Below are positions 1 to 5,324 of a stretch of 5,324 bases of DNA, piece by piece. A model generated the notes under the pieces. The model ran no database searches and had not been told where the DNA came from. It worked only from the letters and a program-made list of their open reading frames with translations. The position numbers were made by a program, and so were the translations under genes. Source of the stretch: Peptoniphilus_A hominis (GTDB taxonomy: Bacteria; Bacillota; Clostridia; Tissierellales; Peptoniphilaceae); the NCBI RefSeq assembly GCF_040096015.1, contig NZ_JBBMFO010000048.1, positions 1-5,324 of the forward strand. Reading direction: 5' to 3'. Within the stretch, counting starts at the first letter, position 1; each line of letters begins with the position of its first letter.

Positions 1-50
1 ATTATCAAACTCCATTTGAATTATTTTTACATGAACTTAGTTTAATTTAG
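1..50 (+). CDS. C-terminal tail of a gene entering from the left, possibly an IS30-type transposase (partial)
   Basis: Reading from base 3, 15 codons run to a TAG stop at 48-50 and give YQTPFELFLHELSLI. The start lies outside the window. The pattern 'Y-(Q/K)-TP-(F/Y)-E-(L/V)-F' a few residues before a short hydrophobic C-terminus resembles the end of IS30-family DDE transposases, where it follows an 'RPRK-x-L' stretch that would lie just upstream. The bases after the stop look like an insertion-sequence end. With only 15 residues the assignment rests on recall and could be wrong. The other two frames also stop early (TGA at 17-19, TAA at 43-45), so this is the longest-running frame but is not proven to be coding. 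Confidence 0.4.
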   Translation, partial: YQTPFELFLHELSLI

Positions 51-78
51 GTGTCGCACTTTTATTTGCAATTCATCA
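51..78. mobile_element. Possible right terminal inverted repeat of an IS30-like element
   Basis: Directly after the putative transposase stop come GTGTCGCACTTTT and then ATTTGCAATTCATC. A 'GTGT(C/T)GCACTT...TTGCAATT' string beginning right at the transposase stop is how I remember the right ends of several Firmicutes IS30-family elements. The matching left end is outside the window, so neither the inverted repeat nor a target duplication can be verified, and the outer boundary is only approximate. If correct, the membrane gene pair begins about 25 bases beyond the element, and its mRNA leader or promoter may come partly from the element. Confidence 0.3.
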
Positions 79-104
79 TTAATAAAAGATTTTGAGGTGA
101 ATTA

Positions 105-749
105 ATGAGTGACTTAACTCTATATGTTTTAGTGGCAATTTTTACATCAGCCTTAGTCACTTTTGATTACATAAGAGAAAATAAGAAAGAAGAAAAAGAT
201 TCTGAGAATGACATAATATATTCCTTCCTAATAACAAATTTTTTAATCTTAGAATATTATTTTAAAGTTTGTCAAAATCTTGGGCTTACAATTCTTGTCA
301 GCGCCTTTGTTTATTTTGTGATTTGGGTTATTTATAAACTTTACACAGAGAGCAAAAGGGGAAAGAAGTTATTGGAAAATAAAAATGAGCCTAAGTGGAG
401 GGTTTTATTTATTTCCATATCTTTTATATTAATAGCAAGCCTTAGCTTTTTAAAATTAAAAAATGGGGATATTATTTTTGGATACAATAAAAGTGACTTT
501 CGAAAAATTTTAATAATTTCAACTCTTTTTTTAACCTACATTAAAATAATTTTAGACCTGAGAGTTTTAAAAAGTATTTTATTTGAAAGAGATGTTTGGA
601 GAAGAGCTTTTATTATTTCAGAGATTATCTTGCTTTTAATATTGGCTTTAGGAAGTGCTTACAACATAAAAAATATAAGTCGTTTTGATTTTTATTTAGA
701 AAGAGAAAATTATCAAGAAATATCAGGAGAGGAATCATGGAATCATTAA
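105..749 (+). CDS. Six-helix membrane protein of unknown function, first of a tandem paralogous pair
   Basis: This encodes 214 residues of a protein I do not recognise. Hydrophobic segments near residues 4-20, 37-53, 59-78, 100-117, 133-151 and 168-186 suggest six membrane helices; there is no cleavable signal peptide or catalytic motif. Charged loops lie at 21-36 (rich in K and E) and 82-99. A hydrophilic tail (199-214) follows a YNIxNIxRFDFYL motif at 186-198. The ATG is preceded by GAGGTGA (94-100), a perfect match to the 16S anti-Shine-Dalgarno, with good spacing. The gene overlaps the next by 13 bases, and that gene encodes a diverged copy, so the two products are probably co-translated and may form a heteromer. 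Base composition is far more AT-rich than the str genes, though highly expressed genes usually differ this way. The role is unknown; the membrane location is inferred from hydrophobicity only. Confidence 0.85.
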   Translation: MSDLTLYVLVAIFTSALVTFDYIRENKKEEKDSENDIIYSFLITNFLILEYYFKVCQNLGLTILVSAFVYFVIWVIYKLYTESKRGKKLLENKNEPKWRVLFISISFILIASLSFLKLKNGDIIFGYNKSDFRKILIISTLFLTYIKIILDLRVLKSILFERDVWRRAFIISEIILLLILALGSAYNIKNISRFDFYLERENYQEISGEESWNH

Positions 750-1345
750 TTTTATTATTTTTTATACCAGCCATACTTATATCTTCAATAATTCCATTAA
801 CTTATAGATATAAAGAAAAAAGAGGAATAGAAACTGAAAGTAGCACTATAGTGGAAAACTATATATATGCTTTTACTATGGTGTCTTTTTGGATTGGCAT
901 TGTTTTTAGTCAAAAAAAGCTATATATCTATTTTGCAATTTTTGGCCTTGTGGCATATTTTGTTTACAGAACTTACACAGAAGATATTTTGAAAAATAAG
1001 TACAAAGACGATCCAAGACTTTATAAAATAACGACAATTATTGCTCAGGCTACTCTTATAATATATCAACTAATATTTTTTATGACACTTGAAGATGGTC
1101 ATAAAATCAATTACTTCGCAAAAAACGAATTTTTAATAGTTTTGTCATGCTTTGTGTTAGTTATATTATGGCTTAGCTACTATTTATCAAAAAAATCACT
1201 ATCTAAAATTTTTGTGGAAAAGGACTCTTACAGAAAAGTTTTTATTACTCTGCAAATTTTATTTATTATAATTTTTACAGGATTTACAATCTATAACATT
1301 ATAAACATCAATAGATTTGATTTTTATCTCGACAGATTAATGTAA
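737..1345 (+). CDS. Six-helix membrane protein of unknown function, second of a tandem paralogous pair
   Basis: This encodes 202 residues, unrecognised, and is clearly related to the preceding gene. YTE sits at residues 80-82 in both proteins, a conserved Gly at 121, E-(R/K)-D-x-(W/Y)-R-(R/K) at 161-167, and YNIxNIxRFDFYLxR at 186-200, where 12 of 15 residues are identical. No gap is needed between these anchors. Hydrophobic stretches lie near 3-21, 43-57, 62-78, 98-117, 132-151 and 168-190. It lacks the extra hydrophilic tail of its partner, ending two residues after the shared motif. The ATG at 737 is chosen because AGGAGAGG (725-732), inside the upstream gene, sits just before it. Together with the 13-base overlap this implies translational coupling. 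Function is unknown; a paired integral-membrane complex is a plausible inference. Confidence 0.85.
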   Translation: MESLILLFFIPAILISSIIPLTYRYKEKRGIETESSTIVENYIYAFTMVSFWIGIVFSQKKLYIYFAIFGLVAYFVYRTYTEDILKNKYKDDPRLYKITTIIAQATLIIYQLIFFMTLEDGHKINYFAKNEFLIVLSCFVLVILWLSYYLSKKSLSKIFVEKDSYRKVFITLQILFIIIFTGFTIYNIININRFDFYLDRLM

Positions 1346-1382
1346 TTTTTAGTAAAAATTTCAAAAAAATAAAAATAATTTT

Positions 1383-1420
1383 AAAAAATATGATGAATTC
1401 GCTAATTTCTCATATTTTTT
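1383..1420 (+). terminator. AT-rich intrinsic terminator between the membrane gene pair and the str operon
   Basis: AAAAAATATGA (1383-1393) pairs perfectly with TCATATTTTTT (1410-1420) over 11 bp. The stem continues inward as GAA/TTC (1395-1397 with 1407-1409) and TT/AA (1398-1399 with 1404-1405), with single T bulges and a CGCT loop at 1400-1403. An A-tract at the 5' foot and a six-T tract at the 3' foot would let it work in either direction. It begins 37 bases after the second membrane gene stops. GC content is low, so strength is uncertain; the same A/T-rich DNA could also act as an UP element for the promoter that starts two bases further on. Confidence 0.55.
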
Positions 1421-1421
1421 A

Positions 1422-1450
1422 TTGACTTAATGATTATCTAATGATAAAAT
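1422..1450 (+). promoter_or_regulatory. Housekeeping-sigma promoter of the str operon
   Basis: TTGACT (1422-1427) is one base from the -35 consensus, and TAAAAT (1445-1450) is one base from the -10 consensus. They are separated by the optimal 17 bases. A TG at 1442-1443 one base before the -10 adds the extended -10 element. A run of A/T-rich sequence (about 1346-1420) lies directly upstream, as in strong ribosomal promoters. Transcription should begin about 1456-1458, giving a leader of roughly 80 bases before rpsL. No other comparably good promoter is visible between 1346 and 1537. Confidence 0.8.
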
Positions 1451-1469
1451 TGATGAGTATTTGAGACGG

Positions 1470-1497
1470 AAAGACTACCTAAGACTGGGTAGTCTTT
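1470..1497 (+). promoter_or_regulatory. Leader inverted repeat / bistable hairpin upstream of rpsL
   Basis: AAAGACTACC (1470-1479) and GGTAGTCTTT (1488-1497) form a perfect 10-bp inverted repeat around an 8-base loop. AAGACT is repeated at 1481-1486 inside the loop, so the same 3' arm AGTCTT (1491-1496) could instead close a compact hairpin with a GGGT tetraloop. The element starts about 13 bases after the predicted transcription start and ends 26 bases before the rpsL Shine-Dalgarno. No U-tract follows (the next bases are GAAAT), so it is not a standard terminator. It could be an RNA control element, a 5' stabilising hairpin, or a DNA operator bound by a dimeric regulator. The inverted repeat is directly visible; its role is inference. 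Confidence 0.6.
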
Positions 1498-1537
1498 GAA
1501 ATGTCCAATACTATTATTAAAACAGGAGGTGCAATTA

Positions 1538-1951
1538 ATGCCTACAATTAACCAATTAGTAAGAAATGGTAGAAAGAAAATTCACAGTAAATCTAAATCA
1601 CCAGCTCTTGATGTAAACTATGACACACTTAAAAAAGTTGAAACTGAAGTTAATTCTCCACAAAAAAGAGGAGTATGTGTTGCAGTAAGAACAGTAACAC
1701 CTAAGAAACCGAATTCAGCTCTTAGAAAAGTTGCCAGAGTTCGTTTGACAAATGGATACGAAGTTATGGCTTACATTCCAGGAATCGGACACAACCTACA
1801 AGAACACAGTGTTGTTTTAATCCGTGGTGGAAGAGTTAAGGATTTACCAGGTGTTAGATACCATATTGTAAGAGGTACTCTTGATACAGCTGGAGTAACT
1901 GATAGAAAGCAATCTAGATCTAAATATGGTACTAAGAAACCTAAAAATTAA
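1538..1951 (+). CDS. rpsL: Small ribosomal subunit protein uS12
   Basis: S12 sits at the 30S decoding centre and the interface with the 50S subunit, where it helps monitor codon-anticodon pairing. The 137-residue product is collinear with Gram-positive S12, including the stretch at about 25-38 that makes these proteins longer than the 124-residue E. coli form. The signature TPKKPNSALRK lies at 54-64 and GHNLQEHSVVLIRGGRVKDLPGVRYH at 84-109. Lys56 and Lys101 correspond to the E. coli lysines (K43 and K88) whose substitution gives streptomycin resistance; both are wild type, predicting a sensitive S12. Asp102 is the site that RimO methylthiolates in some bacteria. The start is the ATG after AGGAGGT (1524-1530), giving the conserved MPTINQLVR; a TTG 14 codons upstream would add residues absent from the family and lies in the leader hairpin. 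It is the first gene of the operon behind its own promoter. Confidence 0.98.
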   Translation: MPTINQLVRNGRKKIHSKSKSPALDVNYDTLKKVETEVNSPQKRGVCVAVRTVTPKKPNSALRKVARVRLTNGYEVMAYIPGIGHNLQEHSVVLIRGGRVKDLPGVRYHIVRGTLDTAGVTDRKQSRSKYGTKKPKN

Positions 1952-1975
1952 TAGAATTTTTTACGAAAATTTATA

Positions 1976-2015
1976 GATTTTTGGCTTACGGGCTCAACCT
2001 GAGTACCAATGAATC
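1976..2015 (+). promoter_or_regulatory. Structured rpsL-rpsG intergenic RNA, candidate S7 autoregulatory site
   Basis: The 92-base gap between rpsL and rpsG folds on paper. GATTT (1976-1980) pairs with GAATC (2011-2015, one T-G wobble) and TTGG (1981-1984) with CCAA (2006-2009), leaving T2010 bulged. Above an asymmetric internal loop (1985-1992 against 2004-2005), CTCA (1993-1996) pairs with TGAG (2000-2003). The structure ends 15 bases before the rpsG Shine-Dalgarno AAGGAGG (2031-2037). In E. coli, S7 binds the equivalent gap of about 100 bases and represses translation of its own operon. Whether this fold does so is inference. Other operon gaps here are only 15 and 18 bases, so the retained length suggests a function. 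Confidence 0.45.
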
Positions 2016-2043
2016 GACTGAAAAATAGTTAAGGAGGGAAGTT

Positions 2044-2514
2044 ATGCCAAGAAAAGGACATATCCAAAAACGTGAAGTTATGGCTGATCCAATGTACAGT
2101 GATGTAGTTATCACTAAGCTTATAAACAATGTTATGCTTGACGGTAAAAAAGGTACTGCTCAAAGAATTGTTTATGGAGCACTTGAAACAATTGCAGAAC
2201 AAACTGGAGAAGACGCACTTGAAGTATTTTACAAGGCACTTAATAATGTAATGCCTGTACTTGAAGTAAAGGGAAGAAGAATAGGCGGTGCTACTTACCA
2301 AGTTCCAATGGAAGTTAGACCGGAAAGACGCCAAACACTAGGACTTAGATGGTTAGTTAGATATGCAAGAGCTAGAGGCGAAAAGACAATGCACGAAAGA
2401 CTTGCAAAAGAAATCCTTGATGCATCTAACGGACTAGGCGGAAGCGTTAAGAGAAAAGATGAAATGCATAGAACAGCAGAAGCTAACAAGGCCTTTGCTC
2501 ACTATAGATGGTAA
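2044..2514 (+). CDS. rpsG: Small ribosomal subunit protein uS7
   Basis: S7 is a primary binder of the 16S rRNA 3' major domain; it nucleates assembly of the 30S head and contacts E-site tRNA and mRNA. The 156-residue product has the usual length of Gram-positive S7. It begins MPRKG and carries the signature DPMYSDVVITKLINNVMLDGKK at 15-36, the basic beta-ribbon region PVLEVKGRRIGGATYQVPMEVRPERR at 71-96, and a C-terminal helix with HRTAEANKAFAHYRW at 142-156. The ATG follows AAGGAGG (2031-2037) with six bases between. It lies between rpsL and fusA, the canonical str order. The preceding structured gap is where S7 feedback control acts in E. coli. No residue looks unusual, and GC content is similar to its operon neighbours. 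Confidence 0.98.
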   Translation: MPRKGHIQKREVMADPMYSDVVITKLINNVMLDGKKGTAQRIVYGALETIAEQTGEDALEVFYKALNNVMPVLEVKGRRIGGATYQVPMEVRPERRQTLGLRWLVRYARARGEKTMHERLAKEILDASNGLGGSVKRKDEMHRTAEANKAFAHYRW

Positions 2515-2529
2515 TAAGGGGAGGAATTT

Positions 2530-4605
2530 ATGGCTCGCGAAATACCATTAGAAAAATATAGAAATATTGGTATTATGGCCCATATTGATGCTGGAAAGAC
2601 TACTACTACTGAACGTATTCTTTTCTACGCTGGTAAGATTCACAAAATCGGTGAAACTCACGAAGGTGCAGCACAAATGGACTGGATGGAACAAGAACAA
2701 GAAAGAGGTATCACAATTACTTCTGCAGCTACTACTGCACACTGGAAGGGCTACAGACTTAACATTATCGATACTCCGGGACACGTTGACTTTACAGTTG
2801 AAGTTGAAAGATCTCTAAGAGTACTTGATGGTGCTGTTGCACTTTTTGATGCAAAAAGTGGTGTAGAACCTCAATCTGAAACTGTTTGGAGACAAGCAGA
2901 CAAGTATCATGTTCCAAGAATTGCTCATATTAACAAGATGGACGTTACTGGTGCTGATTTCTTTAGATCAGTTGACACTATTGACAAGAAATTACATGGT
3001 AACCCAATTCCAATTCAAATCCCAATGGGAGCAGAAGATACTTTCATTGGAATGATTGACCTTGTTGAAATGAAGGCAGAAATTTACAAGGATGAACTTG
3101 GTAAGGAAATCGAAATTACAGATGTTCCTGAAGAATATTTAGACAAGGCAAATGAATATAGAGATAAATTAATTGAAAAAGCTTCTGAATTTGATGAAGA
3201 TTTAATGATGGCTTATCTTGAAGGAGAAGAAATCGACAAGGAACTTCTTAAAAAAGCAATAAGAAAGGGTACTCTTGCAGTAGAAATCACTCCAGTATCT
3301 TGTGGTTCTTCTTACAAGAACAAGGGTGTTCAACTTCTTCTTGATGCTATAATCGACTACCTTCCATCACCACTTGATGTACCTTCAATTGATGGTGTTG
3401 ACTTAGATGGAAATGAAGTTCAAAGACACTCTTCAGACGATGAACCTTTCTCAGCACTTGCATTTAAAATTGTAACTGACCCATATGTTGGTAAACTTGC
3501 ATACTTTAGAGTTTACTCTGGAGTTCTTCAAGCTGGTTCTTATGTAATGAACTCAACTAAGGGCAAGAGAGAAAGAATCGGAAGAATTCTTCAAATGCAC
3601 GCCAACAAGAGACAAGAAATCGAAGAAATCCATGCAGGAGAAATCGCTGCAGCTGTAGGTCTTAAAGACACTACTACTGGTGATACTCTTTGTGATGAAA
3701 AGAATCAAGTAATTCTTGAAAACATGGAATTCCCAGAACCAGTTATCTCTGTAGCTATTGAACCAAAGACAAAGGCTTCTCAAGATAAGATGGCTCTTGC
3801 CTTAGCAAAACTTGCTGAAGAAGATCCAACTTTCAGAACATATACTGATGATGAAACTGGTCAAACAATTATCGCAGGAATGGGTGAACTTCACCTTGAC
3901 ATAATTGTTGATAGACTTTTAAGAGAATTTAAGGTTGAGGCAAACATTGGTAACCCTCAAGTTTCTTATAGAGAAGGTATTAAGAAGGCAGCTGAAGGCG
4001 AAGCTAAATATGCTCGTCAATCAGGTGGTCGTGGACAATATGGTCACGCTAAGATTAGAATTGAACCTAATAAACCAGGTGAAGGCTTTGTATTTGAAAA
4101 CGGCATTGTTGGTGGTGCTATTCCTAAGGAATTTATTGGACCAACTCAACAAGGTATTGAAGAAGCACTTCAATCAGGTATTATCGGTGGATACGAAGTA
4201 CTTGATGTTAAGGTAACTCTTTATGATGGATCTTATCACGAAGTCGACTCTTCTGAAATGGCATTTAAGATTGCCGGTTCTATGGCAGTTAGAGATGCCC
4301 TTGCAAAGGCAGACCCAGTACTTCTTGAACCTATGATGAAGGTTGAAGTTACAACTCCTGAAGAATACATGGGAGATGTAATCGGAGACATCAACTCAAG
4401 AAGAGGAAGAATGGAAGGCATGGAACTTGTAGCTGGAGCTCAAATCGTTACAGCTTATGTACCACTAGCAGAAATGTTTGGTTACGCAACTAGCCTTCGT
4501 TCAAACACACAAGGAAGAGCTAACTACTCAATGCAATTTGATCACTACGAAGAAGTACCTGCATCAATAGCTGAAGAAGTAGTTGGAGATAAAAAGAAAA
4601 ACTAA
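2530..4605 (+). CDS. fusA: Translation elongation factor G (EF-G)
   Basis: EF-G is the cytoplasmic GTPase that moves tRNA-mRNA through the ribosome after each peptide bond and splits ribosomes with RRF. The 691 residues match bacterial EF-G length. In the G domain, P-loop AHIDAGKTT is at 17-25, switch I RGITITSAAT at 59-68, DTPGHVDF at 81-88, NKMD at 135-138 and the G5 loop CGSSYKNKG at 258-266. The G' insert lies between G4 and G5. Domain III has GMGELHLD at 450-457, where fusidic-acid resistance changes cluster in other species; the motif is wild type. Domain IV has GGRGQYGH (499-506) and the tip loop DGSYHEVDSSEM (566-577), with His570 equivalent to E. coli His583, which reaches the decoding centre. 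NKMDVTGADF and CGSSY replace the more common NKMDRxGADF and CGSAF, conservative differences. GGGGAGG (2518-2524) precedes the ATG, and the gap after rpsG is 15 bases, so the genes are co-transcribed. Confidence 0.98.
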   Translation: MAREIPLEKYRNIGIMAHIDAGKTTTTERILFYAGKIHKIGETHEGAAQMDWMEQEQERGITITSAATTAHWKGYRLNIIDTPGHVDFTVEVERSLRVLDGAVALFDAKSGVEPQSETVWRQADKYHVPRIAHINKMDVTGADFFRSVDTIDKKLHGNPIPIQIPMGAEDTFIGMIDLVEMKAEIYKDELGKEIEITDVPEEYLDKANEYRDKLIEKASEFDEDLMMAYLEGEEIDKELLKKAIRKGTLAVEITPVSCGSSYKNKGVQLLLDAIIDYLPSPLDVPSIDGVDLDGNEVQRHSSDDEPFSALAFKIVTDPYVGKLAYFRVYSGVLQAGSYVMNSTKGKRERIGRILQMHANKRQEIEEIHAGEIAAAVGLKDTTTGDTLCDEKNQVILENMEFPEPVISVAIEPKTKASQDKMALALAKLAEEDPTFRTYTDDETGQTIIAGMGELHLDIIVDRLLREFKVEANIGNPQVSYREGIKKAAEGEAKYARQSGGRGQYGHAKIRIEPNKPGEGFVFENGIVGGAIPKEFIGPTQQGIEEALQSGIIGGYEVLDVKVTLYDGSYHEVDSSEMAFKIAGSMAVRDALAKADPVLLEPMMKVEVTTPEEYMGDVIGDINSRRGRMEGMELVAGAQIVTAYVPLAEMFGYATSLRSNTQGRANYSMQFDHYEEVPASIAEEVVGDKKKN

Positions 4606-4623
4606 TAATTAGGAGGATTAATA

Positions 4624-5324
4624 ATGGCTAAAGCAAAATTTGAAAGAAATAAACCACACGTAAACATTGGAACAATCGGTCACGTTGACCACGGTAAGAC
4701 AACTCTTACAGCAGCAATCACACTTGTAATGAACAAGAGATACGGCGGCGGAGAATTCGTAGACTACGCACACATTGATAAGGCACCAGAAGAAAGAGAA
4801 AGAGGAATCACAATTTCAACATCTCACGTAGAATACGAAACACCAAACAGACACTACGCTCACGTAGACTGCCCAGGACACGCTGACTATGTAAAGAACA
4901 TGATCACAGGAGCAGCACAAATGGACGGTGCTATCCTAGTAGTATCAGCAGCAGACGGACCAATGCCACAAACAAGAGAACACATTCTACTAGCTCGTCA
5001 AGTTGGTGTACCAAAGATTGTAGTATTCCTAAACAAAGAAGACCAAGTAGATGACCCAGAACTAATCGAATTAGTAGAAATGGAAGTAAGAGACCTACTT
5101 TCAGAATATGACTTTGACGGAGACAACACACCAATCGTAGTAGGATCAGCACTAAAAGCCCTAGAAGATCCAGACGGAGAATGGGGAGATAAAGTAGCAA
5201 AACTAATGGAAGAAGTAGACGCATACATTCCAACACCAGCAAGAGACACAGAACACCCATTCCTAATGCCAATAGAAGACATCTTCTCAATCACAGGAAG
5301 AGGAACAGTAGCAACAGGAAGAGT
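4624..5324 (+). CDS. tuf: Translation elongation factor Tu (EF-Tu), 3' end cut by the window
   Basis: EF-Tu carries aminoacyl-tRNA to the ribosomal A site as a GTP complex. The 233 complete codons here are the N-terminal part of a protein usually near 395 residues; the frame is open to the last base. The G domain is complete: P-loop GHVDHGKT at 19-26, switch I APEERERGITI at 54-64, DCPGHADY at 82-89 with catalytic His86, NKED at 137-140 (fits NKxD) and SALKAL at 175-180. Domain 2 begins near PARDTEHPFLMPIEDIFSITGRG (205-227). Gln126 matches the E. coli position near Gln124/125 where kirromycin resistance can arise and is unchanged. The ATG follows AGGAGG (4611-4616) with seven bases between, 18 bases after fusA. 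No promoter or terminator is visible in that gap, so tuf is read from the operon transcript. Codon use is strongly A-ending, unlike fusA. Whether a second tuf exists elsewhere cannot be seen. Confidence 0.98.
   Translation, partial: MAKAKFERNKPHVNIGTIGHVDHGKTTLTAAITLVMNKRYGGGEFVDYAHIDKAPEERERGITISTSHVEYETPNRHYAHVDCPGHADYVKNMITGAAQMDGAILVVSAADGPMPQTREHILLARQVGVPKIVVFLNKEDQVDDPELIELVEMEVRDLLSEYDFDGDNTPIVVGSALKALEDPDGEWGDKVAKLMEEVDAYIPTPARDTEHPFLMPIEDIFSITGRGTVATGR

Noticed and set aside
16..46. TTGAAT (16-21) and TTTAAT (41-46) as a promoter for the membrane genes
   Set aside because: The 19-base spacing and imperfect hexamers inside very A/T-rich DNA make this no better than chance.
1344..1360. 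AATTTTT/AAAAATT 7-bp inverted repeat at the stop codon of the second membrane gene
   Set aside because: It is pure A/T with a 3-base loop, so it is too weak to be called a terminator; the hairpin at 1383-1420 is the better candidate.
1496..1537. In-frame TTG start giving S12 a 14-residue N-terminal extension
   Set aside because: It lies within the leader hairpin arm, has no Shine-Dalgarno, and adds residues not found in the family; the ATG at 1538 has AGGAGGT and yields the conserved MPTINQLVR.
1501..1551. A 16-codon reading frame (MSNTIIKTGG...) starting right after the leader hairpin and overlapping the rpsL start, as a possible leader peptide
   Set aside because: No ribosome binding site precedes it, its codons contain the rpsL Shine-Dalgarno, and it has no run of regulatory codons.
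1955..1971. AATTTT/AAAATT inverted repeat just after rpsL as a terminator
   Set aside because: Only six A/T pairs and no distinct U-tract after it; in a low-GC gap this is expected by chance, and rpsG needs read-through.
1989..2001. CGGGCTCAACCTG resembles a stretch of 16S rRNA helix 21
   Set aside because: The match is short, and helix 21 is not the S7 binding region, so it does not support S7 mimicry; probably chance.
2029..4421. Other open frames opposite or out of frame with rpsG and fusA
   Set aside because: They lie entirely within strongly conserved S7 and EF-G coding sequence and show no family resemblance or start signals of their own.
4931..5294. Two overlapping minus-strand open frames (119 and 98 codons) opposite tuf
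   Set aside because: They are shadows of tuf: its scarcity of T-ending codons removes stops on the other strand. The translations are low-complexity Leu- or Ser-rich, with no ribosome binding site evident.

Overview
The window holds the head of the classic str operon of a low-GC Gram-positive bacterium: rpsL (ribosomal protein S12), rpsG (S7), fusA (EF-G) and the first 233 codons of tuf (EF-Tu), all on the plus strand. Strong GGAGG-type ribosome binding sites, A/T-rich spacers, near-exclusive AGA arginine codons and S12/S7/EF-Tu sequences of Firmicutes type support this. The EF-Tu and EF-G wording (for example NKED in EF-Tu and NKMDVTGADF in EF-G) looks to me like an anaerobic coccus of the Tissierellia/Peptoniphilaceae group (Anaerococcus, Peptoniphilus, Finegoldia relatives). 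That placement is an inference from memory, not a search result.

Layout. Positions 1-50 carry the last 15 codons of a gene that enters from the left, possibly an IS30-type transposase, followed by what may be that element's terminal repeat. Positions 105-1345 carry two overlapping, very AT-rich genes for six-helix membrane proteins. The two are diverged copies of one another, keep identical residue numbering at their conserved motifs, and match no family I recognise. A hairpin at 1383-1420 probably ends this unit. It abuts a strong promoter (TTGACT, 17 bp, TGATAAAAT) that starts the str operon. The leader contains a perfect 10-bp inverted repeat with a competing alternative fold. rpsL follows, then a 92-base rpsL-rpsG gap that can fold into a long imperfect hairpin, then rpsG, a 15-base gap, fusA, an 18-base gap and tuf, which is cut by the window end.

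How it works together. S12 and S7 build the decoding and head regions of the 30S subunit, EF-Tu delivers aminoacyl-tRNA and EF-G drives translocation, so one transcript balances ribosome parts with elongation factors. The structured gap before rpsG lies where E. coli S7 represses its own mRNA. Unlike the common Firmicutes order, no rpoB-rpoC or L7Ae-like gene precedes rpsL within the 1.5 kb visible, and the operon has its own promoter here. The membrane gene pair is probably an unrelated unit. Codon choice changes sharply between fusA (T-ending codons common) and tuf (A-ending codons dominate).
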